64,000 bases of DNA from Steinernema hermaphroditum (GCA_030435675.1 CM059623.1:522012-586011); one strand, 5' to 3'; shown: positions 22,758 to 34,148, numbered from the stretch's first letter. The notes: a model not told the origin generated them from the letters alone. Translations and numbers: made by a program.

Positions 22758-24796
22758 ATCAGCCAGAATAGGACACTAAGCGAAGAAGGAGGAGAAGGAG
22801 AAGCGGCGGACAGCTGGGCCCCAAAGATGACCACCGCACTTTCTTGTGCAAGGCGAGTGAATAAATCAAACTTTGTCATGGTAACAACGGGCGTGCGCTC
22901 CGGCTGTGCGCGTCCACGCGTTCGCCACCGCCCACTTTTTGCCCTCGGGACGGACGGCGACAGCGCGCATGCAACACAGAGCACCGCCGAGCAGACAGGA
23001 GGCGGCTTTTCCAAAAGATACATATCTAATGAGAAATGGATGGAGTGACAGTGCAGGGAGAGGGAGAAGATTGCGAACGAAGATGGACGATCTTCTTTGT
23101 GACGTGTTCTTCTGCTTAGAATTTGGACATGTTGCGCGTTTTAAACAATCTAGCAATCAGAGAACATCGAGATCCGGTTTGAAGATTAAAACGGGAAACG
23201 GAAATGCTATGCTGTAATGTTGCATCGGGGAAGCTCTCACGGTTTTCTCCTATCAAGTAGAGGTGGTTGTTGATAACGAGAGGGCAGAAATGAAAAAAAT
23301 CGTTGTTTATCGCTCGCATTAATTCCATTTGGAGACGTCAAGAGATTAGAATTGCTTTTTGGACGAGCATAAGGGGTATGTAAACAAAGAAGGAATTGAC
23401 GATGACGGAGAATGGGAGATAGTGAATTCGGGAGGAAGGTCGGAAATGCCTAAGAATCTCCATTTTTGAGAGTCTATAACTTTCAAATTCACCAAATTGC
23501 TGTACTAACCTAGAAAGCCCAAATAAGCCGGTGCTGAGTATACGGCCCTTGCCAAGCCCCCAACCCTCAAAAAAGTGGAAATACAAGACTATCTGGATCC
23601 CTTTGCTTTCCTAGAAAAGGGTGATGAACGATTCCTGGATGTATCCAGCTTCTACGGAACCAAAAGCAGATTTTGTGACAACATTCACCAAATTTCACAT
23701 TTTAGACTTTAACGTGTTCCAGATGGAATCCAAATTTCTTTAAAATCAGATATGAGAGATCTGTTCATTTCCCGATATACAGAGCAGTTAGAAAAGCTGG
23801 GAAATAGGATCGCTCTAGTGGGCAGAAGAATCAGAGGTTAAAGCCTTATGATATGAGCCTTGAAAACATCAGGTTTTCTTAGCAAACTCAGACGACTCGT
23901 GATCAGACTGGAGATGCCATCCAATTTTGTGCCAAGATCGACAAACAAAACAGATAATGACCATAATGAGATATCCTCGATCAATTATTAGTCATATTCT
24001 TTGTGTTTATCGCTTTCAGTTCAATACCTAACATGCTGAATTCCTCGAATCACTGTCGTTGACAGAGCACTGGCTCCTTATTTTGAGTTCTTATTGATTT
24101 TGATGAAGTTCGTCGAAAACTCTTCTATTAATTCGAAATAAGACGACGTATGACGTATTATGGACGAAGAACCTCGAGACCCAGGGGACATGTGGCCCTC
24201 GAAGTTGTCGGATTTTAATCAACTCCGGAAGATTTATGTTACCATCTTAGAAACAATATACATTCACGTTTTTTTTTCTGATTCATCCGCCATGCAAGAA
24301 ACAATATTTGGCTTTTTTGTTGCCCGAAACATGAGAATGTTTCTCTGCAAGCGTTATGTCTCTCCAGCTATAACCGAATTTATGTTCGTGCGCCCTCTTC
24401 AGAACTCAAATTCCCAAATGTTGCCTTAGGCCCGTAAAGCGGCAGAGTAGAGAGTGCAAAAGCCAATAAAACGCCGTTCCAGCTAATCCACTCCCCGTTC
24501 TGGTGACGTTGCCATCAAAGGCGATTGGAAGTGCGGATGAAAAACAATTTCGGTGCATTGTATATTAGGCCAGGTGAGCGGTTTTTTGGGGAAGTATCAT
24601 TCGATCAAGAATTTGCTCTATAACGATCTCTAATTCTCTGCAAAACTACTTTATAGTCGCTTTGTGGAAGTGTGGAGTAGCTGACAGCTTTGCATCGTTG
24701 ATTCCGTCGGGATCGTGAACGCGCATAATCAATGTAGATTAGTTGTGGCCATAAAACTGCGGTACGAACTGCAAATCAGCACAAAGATTTTTCGTC
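22758..24796. other. Intergenic, nothing recognised
   Basis: Upstream flank of the 94-aa gene (purine-rich GAAGGAGGAGAAGGAGAAG at about 22778) followed by AT-rich sequence. Short frames only. Confidence 0.4.
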
Positions 24797-25207
24797 ATGG
24801 AGCTCGTACCAGTCGTCCTCTTTTTCGCCGTCCTGATTTCTACGGTCCACTCATCTACGTCCGTTGTTCGGACCTATCGGCTCAAGCCTTCTACTAGCGA
24901 CGCGATCACGGACCAACGTGTTCCGATCAACAAGGACGACAACTGGGAACTCGTCAGTGAAGTTCGTCATGGATATTACCCTATGTTAGACGAAAAATTA
25001 AAGAAAAACTATTTGGGGAAAATCATCAAGTTGCTGGGATTCGACCCGAACACTCCGTTCCCCATTGGCACTCGAAGTGCTCGTACCAAAACTGATCCTA
25101 AGTCCAATGAAAGATTCAAGAGTATTTGGGAAGATATCAAAGAACGGCTTGGATTCGGCCCGAGCACTTACACTAGCCACGGAACTGCTAGTGTCACCAT
25201 TCTGTAG
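24797..25207 (+). CDS. Small secreted protein, 136 aa, novel
   Basis: A single-exon gene. The first 19 residues are a clear signal peptide (hydrophobic LVPVVLFFAVLISTV followed by HS). The mature protein is basic and hydrophilic, has no cysteines, and contains two related segments, LLGFDPNTPFPIGTRSA (about residues 78-94) and RLGFGPSTYTSHGTAS (about 117-132), each preceded by an amphipathic Lys-rich stretch, suggesting an internal duplication. An AATAAA lies at about 25270, some 60 bp beyond the stop. No family is recognised. It could be a secreted peptide precursor or effector-like protein, but nothing in the sequence proves a role. Codon use and the signal peptide argue that it is real. Confidence 0.7.
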   Translation: MELVPVVLFFAVLISTVHSSTSVVRTYRLKPSTSDAITDQRVPINKDDNWELVSEVRHGYYPMLDEKLKKNYLGKIIKLLGFDPNTPFPIGTRSARTKTDPKSNERFKSIWEDIKERLGFGPSTYTSHGTASVTIL

Positions 25208-28200
25208 TATCTCTGCTGTATAAGATAAAGTAAATATTGTGAAATGACACTTTGGTTAAGAATGAAAAGCAATAAATGGGGCTGCGGACCTAGACGCCAA
25301 TGATCTAGGGTCTCGGTCCACTGAGGTATAGTGGCAGTGAACCAGTCCCTCATGAGATGGTTGTGGTCCCCATTTAGACATGTTCGCTGCCGATTTCTAT
25401 ATGTCTGCTGTCTAAAATCGACCGCTCCTTGGTGGACATTCCGACCGCTTCCATACAGACAGAAAAGCACACATAAGTCGGTTCTCCTTCCATAAGGAAT
25501 ATCCCGATATGTGCAGATTCTCTTTTCAATAAAAATGATCACCATCACATTCGATCAAGCCTGCACACGCCGTAAATCGCTGCTGCACGCTAATTACAAC
25601 CTCTTCTTCATCTGTTGTCCCCAAATTGACGACATTCCCCGTGAAAAAAATGGCTAATTACAATGTCGCCCGATGTGGCGAGCAGCGAATGGGCTGTGAA
25701 CGCAAAGTGCACTCCTAATGACATTCGCATTTCCGATCGGGGGCTGCGCAAGACGCCGAACTCATTTCAGAACCAAATTACTCGCCAATGGCCACGCGAT
25801 GAGTCAGCGCAGATTATAGGCGGCTTCTGCCATTCGCCGGGATCGACCCGGGCCAGTCGAAAATCTAATTATGTTGCGAAACTATACGTTCCACGGGGTG
25901 GCTTCGAAAACAGGATGGTTGTGGAAATTGAGTTTTAAAAGTCTCGCGATTGTTTTGGTTTCGAAACCGGAGATCGGAAAAGTGATGTGGAAGAGACGAA
26001 AATAGAATGGAAGTTCCAGTATTTAGTCTCCCACTCGAGCTGATCCAGCGAACCTAGCGTACTGTATTGAGATGCATGTAATGCCACGATGTTATCGCTG
26101 TAGACCTTCTCCTACCTGGAACGATCCTGAAGGATCAAAAGACGGACCTTCCTCTACTAGCGACCATAACCTCGTTTTAAACAAGGCACTAAGGTATTTG
26201 TAGTGACGCCGATGAGGAGCGTCGAATATACAAGCATGTAGCCCCAAAAAGAGATTCCTAAATTTTTGGGAAAGGCGTATTACCCGTATGCCTTAGAAGG
26301 TCACCTGGCCAATCCACTCATCCAAATGAGTCCGTCTAGTTCTGCCCCATTGCCCCCTTCAAAAGACCCTCAAACTTACAGCAGGCGAAGCGGTGGGAGT
26401 GTTGTTGGAAACGTTGTTGGCAGACATGACGACTATAGCTTCTTCTTCGACTCAACTCTGAAACAAGGATGACTAAAGCCGATGGCCATTACTGGCTCCG
26501 GACGGATAACGAATTCGGAGGCGCAGTCGGACCACGAAACGCGAATGTTTCTTCGTTGTCCCCGGAGGGCGGTCTTAAGTATCGCCCGCTGCGGCAATGC
26601 CCCTAGGAGAAGAAGCGGGGCGGGTCCCGACGCGCACGCGCGAACAAAACGAAATTAATCAATTTGGCCCATATCGCTCGGTGCTCATGAGAGTTCTTTC
26701 TGTATGCAAACAATCGCTGCCGAGCGAAGTGTGCCGAGCAGCCGACAAGAACGTGTAATTGCGGAAATTTATGGACTTTTTGGGGCAGAGTGAATGGCGA
26801 ATGGAGAGCGAGTGCATTTGAACGGAGGTCATGGAAACCGATGCGAAACCGAGTCGATTTTGGGACTGGCACACCCAATTTTGGGTCCCTTTTATCGGTG
26901 TGAGACATGGCCAACTTGAGGAAAGAAGCATAGATAGAAGATCCCAAATGTCAGAAGTTGATTTTAGGATCAATAAGACAAATGACCAACTTTGTGGTAT
27001 CAAAATGGCATTTCATTAGCACGTCGATAGCATAGAAGATCGACGGTGGGATCCTTCTTAGCCTAAAGGGGCTAAAGATCACATCGATGCTCAGTGATCA
27101 TAATACCCACAAATAGTACACCGGCTCAAAATGTCATAATCATACGTCTTTAGAGTGCACAACGCACAGACTGAACAAAAATGAATGACACGGGGACCGA
27201 ACTATGGACAGCTAAAACCTAAAAACAAATTTGCCTAAATTGCCGTACATGATGGATTATCTGTCCTTTAGAGCCTCGGTAAACAGAGACTTCGAAGACT
27301 TATGGCTGTTCGATACTGATATATGGTGCCGTAAGTCGTGTGTTTGTTTACTTGTGGTGATCATTACTGGATATAGGTAAACAAATAAGTGAATGAGAGA
27401 AATTTACAAAATTTCACAGATACATTTTGATGTAGCATACCATGAATGTGAGAGACGTTAATCATCAAAGATTTTTCTGGAGTTAGTGAGGCCAGGGTGT
27501 ATGTGTAGAGAAACCTAAACTAGACAGCTAAATCGAGAAATCTATCTGCTTATATAATCTCAGTTTACGACTGTGGAATGCATGTCTTTTCTCGCAGCCA
27601 CAGCTTTGCTCGGCAACAAGTAGCCGGCTCCTTGGCGCGCCTAGACAGCCGATTCAAATCCATTTTGTGTAACGTCTCCCAGAGGAAGTCACTTCAAAGC
27701 AACCTCTGATTAATGCCACGACATCGAAGTAAACATACACGATTCTTGATGTCCTGACAACCGCATCTGCGTCATGTATTCCCTTTTTCCCTTTAGGACC
27801 ACTTTCATCTTCGACCTTCCACGCTAACATCTTCTTTTTATTTACCCGCAAATGGCAATAAAATAAATAAAGCCCCGGTTCCATTCGAAACGGTCATCGG
27901 CGAAAAGAAAACCGTTTCGCGTACATATTTTAGCGCGCCGTTTGGACGCATTTTCACATCAGCCGGGTCAATGGGATTTATGGCGCGCCGGGCGATTCCA
28001 CAGGCTGAGCGCCCTCTCTGCTTTTACGAATTCACAAGAAGTTTATTTGTGATCGTTAAGAGGCGAATGCACACAAGCGCATATTTAATTGCGGGATGGG
28101 ATGATGGATGTCCGAGTGCTGGCCGATCGTTTCCGGAGCGCCCAATGGCTAAAGGAAGTTGTTAAGGAAGGAGATACATATGCCACGGGAAAGCCGACTA

Positions 28201-28327
28201 AGGTCCTTCACCGGAGATACATAGCCATATGGAATTGGTGGGTCTCGACTTCAATTGTACTCGATTTTGAGCGAAAATTATTCATGGAGTATGAGTATTT
28301 TGAAATGTGAATGTAGTAAAAAATTTT
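25208..28327. other. Intergenic, no supported gene
   Basis: Contains short frames on both strands, including a minus-strand frame antisense to the 3' flank of the 24.8-kb gene. None has a domain, repeat or good splice context. A GC-rich patch lies at about 26500-26660. Confidence 0.4.
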
Positions 28328-28409
28328 CGCAGTCAGCAGGATTCGAACCTACGCGGGCAGAGCCCAATTGATTTCTAGTCAATCTCCTTAACCACTCGGA
28401 CATGACTGC
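28328..28409 (-). tRNA. tRNA-Ser (AGA)
   Basis: A class II tRNA of 82 nt on the minus strand: acceptor GCAGTCA/TGACTGC with discriminator G, D arm TCCGAGTGGTTAAGGA, anticodon AGA in CTAGAAA, long variable arm, T arm TAGGTTCGAATCCTG. A transposon begins 50 bp upstream of its 5' end. Confidence 0.93.
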
Positions 28410-28459
28410 ACGTTGATGACGCTGTTGTTCACATAGGTATAGCAGTGGGCCTGAAAATA

Positions 28460-29784
28460 CAGGGTGGCGCATAAATACTGTAAGTCCGAAAACTGCTCAT
28501 AACTTTTTATTTACGACAAGGAAACAAAATGAATTCATAACTGTAAGATTGGCGAGGAAATTCTGTACAACATACTTGAACTCTGTTCGAAATGCCCTCC
28601 TTGACAGTTTGATTAAGGCGTTCAGACGATTCTGGAAATTCTTCAGGATTCCCGCGGTGACTTTTGGCATGATTTCCTTCCAAGCGGTCTTCAGAGAGCG
28701 CTCCAGGGAATTCACACTATCGTGGCTTGTAGCGCATACGTTTGGCTCTAGGACTGACCAAACAGCGAAGTCGAGAGGGTTGAGGACCGGAGAGTACCGC
28801 AGCCAAACATCTTTCCTCTTGACCCAACATCCTTCCTTCACATGATTGGCCGTGACGAGACAAGGGTATTCTTGACTCCATGGCCAGGCGTCCAGTCCTG
28901 CTGAAACGTCCATGCGGTGTTGAGGGACAGATCTAGGGCCCAGGATTTCACCACGCCGTTCAGAACCAGGTTTCGGCAGTTCTCGCCATGGCAGGTCACC
29001 TTTTTTTTCATTGGCGTCGAAGAAAACGAGCTCTACGTTCCCAAGTCCAGAAACCCCGGCCCAAACCATGATGGACTTTGGGAAATGGCTCTTTTCGATG
29101 GTGACGTTGCGGGGAGAGCCTTTCGGAAGACGTTCACAGTGATCCCGGGTGTTTCGCACCGGATCAACGATGAAAATCTTCTCATCCGAGAACAGGATTT
29201 TCTGGATGCTCCCTCCGCGGACTTCGACCTTTATCTTCCGACACTTGTCCTGTCTTACGGCTTTCATTTTGATCGTCCAAGAGCTAGCTGTATGTCATCT
29301 TGTAGGAGTCGAGTCCGCGATTTTCTTTTCACAAATTTTCTCTGCGATCCCTCAATGACTCCCTGTTATTCGACCAGTTTTCTTATGGATATGACCAGAT
29401 TCTGCTTGATCTTGTTCCAAATGGCTTCTGTGGTCCTTGCTGTTTTGGACTGTTCTCGGTCTTCCACTTATTTGGCAAACATTGATTCCTCCTGTCTCTT
29501 GAAAGTGTTCGACAAAACTCTGGACTTGAAAAAAATGGAATTTCCTTAACTTTTCAATTTCCGGAATCGGCATTCCACACTTTTAATCAGCGATGGTAGC
29601 AAAACGGTCATTTTGGGACACCATTTTGTCGAAGGGGCAAGGAGAAAAATAACAGGGGAAACAGTAATCCTAGATCAAAAAAGAACGAGGAACACGAATA
29701 TAACAACAGAAGTGGTACAAAAAGGCGAAAAAGCAGGACAAATTGAAAAGTTTGACCCACTTACAGTATTTATGCGCCACCCTG
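28460..29784 (-). mobile_element. Tc1/mariner-superfamily transposon, intact ends, broken transposase
   Basis: The ends are matching terminal inverted repeats of at least 26 bp starting CAGGGTGGCGCATAAATACT, flanked by a TA target-site duplication (28458-28459 and 29785-29786). Length is 1325 bp. The transposase reads on the minus strand. An N-terminal HTH-like part with a GRPRT hook occurs at about 29549-29360. The first catalytic Asp is in FSDEK (about 29186), the second in QQDWTPGH (about 28896) and the third in NPLDFAVW (about 28771). The second lies in a different frame from the other two, so at least two frameshifts are present, one probably in the A8 run near 29010. D2-D3 spacing is about 41 residues if the shift is allowed for, longer than the 34 of classic mariner/Tc1. 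The copy is probably inactive but could be mobilised in trans. Confidence 0.92.
28497..29549 (-). pseudogene. Transposase gene, frameshifted
   Basis: Carries the DD(x)D core described for the enclosing element, split over several frames. The longest intact frame (29267-28497) holds Asp 1 and Asp 3 but reads out of frame through the Asp 2 region, where an alternative frame restores a YREN-like and QQD motif. It lies between the terminal repeats with no introns. Loss of a continuous frame is the reason for calling it a pseudogene. Sequence error in the A-run cannot be excluded. Confidence 0.8.
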
Positions 29785-30021
29785 TATAACTTATGGTCGT
29801 CTTTTAAGAGGACTTGTGATTAAAATATCAATGTTTTGGTCCCACCGCGAGCACTACTTCACTTTAATCCATTTTAGGTTGCATTATATCAGCTCTTCGC
29901 AAAAGTCACCATCGAGAAACGAACTTTTTACTTGTTTTCACACGGTACTTTTCAGAAGGTTCATCCCATGTCTGTCCAGAGCCTTATTTGGCAACAGTAG
30001 CGTCAAAAAAGCCGCCAAAAA

Positions 30022-30401
30022 ATGAGCTTAAGAGACAAGTATTTTACTGGCCGTCGAAAAGGCCCTAGGACGAATAACTCCGTTGAGGCCTGGCATGGAG
30101 TTCTAAACAGATATGCCGTCGGAACTCCGAGGATGATCGATCTGCTTGAGGTATTTGGCCATACAAAGGAATTCAAGTTAAACATTTGCTGCAGATCATT
30201 CATCGTGAAGAATCTCACTGTAGACAAGCTTACAGAGAGTATTTTCTCAATCCATCTAAAGGACTGAAACAGCGTCACCAGCGGCACAACTATTCTCGGC
30301 ACGATAAAGAACTCGTTTCAATTGTTGACAGATATGAGTCCGATTATTTTGGTCTGCCTATTGACTACTTGGCCGTTCTTGCAAATCACTGCCATCAATA
30401 A
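30022..30401 (+). pseudogene. MULE-type transposase C-terminal fragment
   Basis: Two exons, 30022-30150 and 30195-30401, separated by a 44-bp GTATTT..TGCAG intron, encode about 111 residues. The first contains RTNNSVEAWHGVLNR, the signature region found near the end of MULE/FLYWCH-associated transposase domains. The second continues with HREE, a basic stretch and an acidic end before a stop. The upstream catalytic part and DDE residues are missing, so only the C-terminus is left, as a relic or a domesticated piece. It directly precedes the minisatellite and foldback element and may once have belonged to the same transposon. Confidence 0.55.
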
Positions 30402-30498
30402 ACCACAGTTAGTTCTTGCTAAATCATTGTTCCCTTCCTAGTTGAAGGAATCGAGAACAGATACTGTACACGCGTATCGTGTCGAAACCACCCCTTCT

Positions 30499-30689
30499 GA
30501 CGGCGCGCTTGTGTCGCGGCGCGCTTATGTCGCCGCGCGCTTATGACGGCGCGCTTATGTCGCCGCGCGCTTATGACGGCGCGCTTATGACGGCGCGCTT
30601 ATGACGGCGCGCTTATGACGGCGCACTTATGTCGCGGCGCGCTTATGACGGCGCGCTTATTTCGGCGCGCTTAAATCCGGCGCTCTTAT
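30499..30689. repeat. GC-rich minisatellite, about 13 copies
   Basis: Alternating units of 14 bp (GACGGCGCGCTTAT) and 16 bp (GTCGCSGCGCGCTTAT), the last ones degenerate. Each unit includes the palindrome-like GGCGCGC core. The array ends directly at the foldback element. Confidence 0.92.
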
Positions 30690-30692
30690 GTC

Positions 30693-31040
30693 GTGTCACG
30701 GTCGCTTAGCTTGTCTACATGTGACTATTTAGGCAAAACCGAAAAAAACTGCACAGTCATGATGCTGTTGGATCGGGCTATCAAACCATCTTCAGGAAAA
30801 ATTTTTTCGAACATGCCATGTAGGTTAAGTTAACTGTCGCTTAGCTTCAAGTTGAGTTGCTACGCGACACAGCTGCGCGACAGTCAACTTGAAGCTAAGC
30901 GACAGTTAACTTCACCTACTTAAAGTTAACCTAAGATTTTTTCTGATGATGGTTTGGTAGCCCGATCCGAAAGCATCATCACTGTGCAGTTTTATTCGGT
31001 TTTGCTTAAATAGTCAAACGTAGACAAGCTAAGCGACACC
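30693..31040. mobile_element. Foldback (long inverted repeat) element
   Basis: Two arms of about 165 bp are imperfect reverse complements around a centre near 30870. Matching blocks include CGCTTAGCTTGTCTAC, GACTATTTA.GCAAAACCGAA, ACTGCACAGT.ATGATGCT, GGATCGGGCTA.CAAACCATC and CTGTCGCTTAGCTTCAAGTT. No coding capacity. The arms differ at roughly one base in ten, so the DNA could form a large hairpin. Likely a non-autonomous foldback/MITE-type element. Confidence 0.88.
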
Positions 31041-32118
31041 AAAAAGGGTGTTTTGTGTCGCGCAGAGTATAAATGGGCCTTTAGACTTGTGCCTTCATAT
31101 TCTAACCTTTATTTCTGTTTCGCCGCCCATTGTTACCGCTCACTCTAGGCTTTCGACCAGAGTGACCAAAGTACCAATTTCTGTTTTTTAGTATGCACTT
31201 GTGGATAAATTGATTTTGTTTCGAATGGCCCGGCTGGGCTTAGACCTAGCTGTTTGAGGCTGCGAGCGAGCCGCAGCGGCCATTCATTTTGCTTTCACCT
31301 GGTGCCATGTGAATGTGGTGTTCTTTATTTGGAAGATGTTATCATATAATCCACCCAATTGCACTTATCTATGACGGTTCTACTGGTTTTGTGGGTTATC
31401 GATCTGTGGATTCTTTGTTTTATTATCACAAACAAGTACGAGCACGAAGGTAGATGTCATGCACACATAAAATGATTTTTAGTGCTACACATGGTGATGA
31501 GTGCTTCTTTGAACCTATAAAGAGTGAACAAAAGAATGGAAAACTAAAAAAACTTCTTCTAGACAAGACACTCAAAGCTAGCCATCAAAAGAATGCTTTG
31601 AGGAGTATCAGCAGGAAAATTCTTGACACGTTTGTTCCTTTTGTTGTTTCTGATCTTAAACAAGCTTTCAATTCGACATTTGGGTCCAGATTTTGAAAGC
31701 TTTGAGTATTTGGTTTGTACAGTCTTGCTTCAAAACTGTACAGATATCTTCATTTTTACACAGAATCTGTTTTCGATAGGTACGCTAAGATAAGTAGAGC
31801 AAAGTTCAGTTTTCGATTGATAAAACGCCGACAGAATTGTCACATCACCTGCATCAGTTTATCTCATTGCCCACGTCAACCGGTCGATCTCCTTTTTTGA
31901 TGCCTCGTTGGCACAAGCATCGTGTATCCGAGATTCGGGCTTTCTCTAGACGTTCAAGAACTATTATAAGTTTCCTTTTTTTGTACGCATTTCGCCTCTT
32001 TCGGTCGTATAAGTTCAAGGTTATTTCGGGAAATTAGACGTATTCTGTAGTCTGTAGCTGTCAATAATGTAGTCTACCGCGACCAGAACTCACGTAACTA
32101 GGTTCATTCCTTCTCAAG
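31041..32118. other. Flank of transposon block, no supported gene
   Basis: A TATAAATGG box-like sequence at about 31068 and an 80-codon plus-strand frame (31454-31696) rich in Lys are present, but no domain is recognised. A 64-bp segment at 31228-31291 resembles part of the inverted-repeat element at 57.9 kb. Confidence 0.35.
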
Positions 32119-32886
32119 ATGGTGCACCCAAAAGAAGTCGTCTGTCGAACTGCGACTCCCGACGATGCCGAGAACCTTCTGGCCTTCATGGAGGAGTTCC
32201 TTTGTGCGAGCTCCGTTGTTTGTCGGGTACGTTCGCCTTCTTGACCACTCGTCAGCTGTTCTTCTAGGCGTTTGGATTCGACAACACCGACTCTGTTTCG
32301 CTCTATGGTCCTGCGCTAGTCGCTTCTCTTCCCGACAACTACTCCGCCATGGCCGTCGACGAATCAACTGGAGAAATATTGGGGTATGGTATCGCGTCGT
32401 TGTGGTATCGTGACCCGTCCAGAAATCGACCCTACGAAAATCCTAAGCTGACCGAAAAAGCGGAACTCCTCTGTAAATTGCTCAAATTTGAAGTCCAACT
32501 ATGATCACTTTTCAGCTCGATTCAAGAAACAGCTCCGTGTAAAATTTTGGGACCTCAGCCCTCCAGATATCACATGTGTTCTCAAAGGGGAAGGCACCTG
32601 CATTCGACCTGACTGTCGCCGAATGGGCATTGCTCAGAGCATGCTCGACATTCCAATGAGAGACCCGGAGATAGCAGGCGCTGTCAGTGTGACGTCGAAC
32701 TATGGTAGTCAGCGCCTCACAGCGAAGATGGGATACGTCACTCTGGCGGAAATGGACTACGCCTCCTATTTTGCCGAGAACGGACTGAAATTCGAAGGGG
32801 CCTTCGACGACAATACGACAAAAGCGCTTTTGGAGTTTAAGCCACTTAACAGTCGATGGATATCTTCTCATTTCTCGAAAATCTAG
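32119..32886 (+). CDS. GNAT-family N-acetyltransferase (arylalkylamine/dopamine type)
   Basis: Exons 32119-32226, 32268-32472 and 32516-32886 (introns 41 and 43 bp) give 227 residues. The N-terminus VCRTATPDDAENLLAFMEEF is the typical first strand and helix of GNAT enzymes. The acetyl-CoA-binding motif A is RRMGIAQSML (residues 139-148; R-x-x-G-x-A). The length and the overall arrangement fit the insect/nematode dopamine or arylalkylamine N-acetyltransferase group, which transfer acetyl from acetyl-CoA to biogenic amines. The acceptor cannot be told from sequence. No signal peptide, so cytosolic. An AATAAA follows about 10 bp past the stop. It is read away from the secreted Cys-rich gene on the other side. 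Confidence 0.85.
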
Positions 32887-33360
32887 TCCAACCAAATAAA
32901 CATATAGTACACCTCATTCGTATTACAGTGTCCGGACCAGGGGGTTTTGCGGAAGGTATTTTAAGCTCTCTACGCAACAATTTCTGCAAAATCTGCAAAC
33001 TGTGTTTTTTATCGGATTATCAGTTCTTTGCACTTAGACGTCAAAGCCACGCAGTTATGGAGATAAATTGATCGTCTACATGACTGCAGTGATAAAAACT
33101 CTACTGATGATAGCGTCAGTGTACCATTCATAGATAGACGCCAAAAAATAACGGGTTTTTACTTCTTTGTCGTGATCAGATTTGTCGGGTTCGGGTAAAC
33201 GACAAACTTCGGTCGAGACCCTATCAGCAGAGCACCAAACTGTTCACGTGAATCAACAAAACTCGTTTTCGTCTTTTTAGCAATGGGTGGTTTATGTGTT
33301 TATACTTTGGGATCAACTGCTTTTACCGGATAAGGCATCACATAGAGCAGCAAGAACGAC

Positions 33361-33558
33361 ATGTGCTACGCCGTAGTACCTACTTTTTGTCTGGCTTCAG
33401 CGGCAGAGGCGACGTTAGAGTCGAAGTGGCTGGATTGCGATGGAAGTGCGGCGGTGGAGCACAACGAACGGAGTGATGAGCCATCCTCGGAGTTACAGCG
33501 AGCTTCAACTTCACGTGGCACAACGAGGGACGAGAACGTTCACTCAAGTCATTTTTGA
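33361..33558 (+). CDS. Possible small secreted protein, 65 aa
   Basis: Starts with ATG and a short hydrophobic leader (MCYAVVPTFCLASAAEA) that could be a signal peptide. The remainder is Ser/Glu/Arg-rich. No splice partner, polyadenylation signal or family was found. May be chance. Confidence 0.22.
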   Translation: MCYAVVPTFCLASAAEATLESKWLDCDGSAAVEHNERSDEPSSELQRASTSRGTTRDENVHSSHF

Positions 33559-33765
33559 GAGAACGGACCAATGAAACACCTAACCTTTTTTTGTCAGCTG
33601 TATGGATGAAAGAGATGAAAGATTTCATGAGATAACTAATGCAAACTTAAAAACGAAGGCTGTATTTTCATGATAGCCTCGTGGTAGCTTTTGCACATCC
33701 AATGGATTGTCAGTCTCTAAAGATCTAAAGGTCACCCTCTCGTCCACAAACTAAGGTGATTGTTT

Positions 33766-34107
33766 ATGTTGCTAGAGCGATTATGTGCTTCAGAAGCTAA
33801 ATCCAAAAAGACACCTTCAGATTCTTCAGAGACCTTCTTGTGTCCCCAGCGATTAGTCGCTCGCTCCCAGAAGCTATGGAGCCGTAGCTGCTGTTCTCCT
33901 GATATGGATTCCTTGTACTTTTCGGATTCCATGAAGACATCGATGCTTATGATAAGAGGCCCAGGATTGAGCAAATTCTGGGAACGACACAACAATGTAA
34001 CTGATGTGTTCAAGAAGCTGATCAATCTGACGCCTAAATCTACAGTACCTTCCTCAAATTCTATATGTATGCTGTACAATAAAAACCAGAGCCAATGGAA
34101 CATTTGA
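33766..34107 (+). CDS. Possible 113-aa protein, strand uncertain
   Basis: An ATG-started frame with an AATAAA at 34079, inside its last codons. The opposite strand is also open over almost the same interval (34103-33732), so direction and reality are uncertain. No domain recognised. Confidence 0.2.
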   Translation: MLLERLCASEAKSKKTPSDSSETFLCPQRLVARSQKLWSRSCCSPDMDSLYFSDSMKTSMLMIRGPGLSKFWERHNNVTDVFKKLINLTPKSTVPSSNSICMLYNKNQSQWNI

Positions 34108-34148
34108 TCCTCTTTTGATTAAAATAATTTACTATTTCTTGTGATCAA

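Larger units (their letters stand above)
32887..34148. other. Intergenic with weak coding candidates
   Basis: Two plus-strand frames are listed separately (33361-33558 and 33766-34107). A fully open minus-strand frame overlaps the second, and neither strand shows a domain. Confidence 0.35.
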
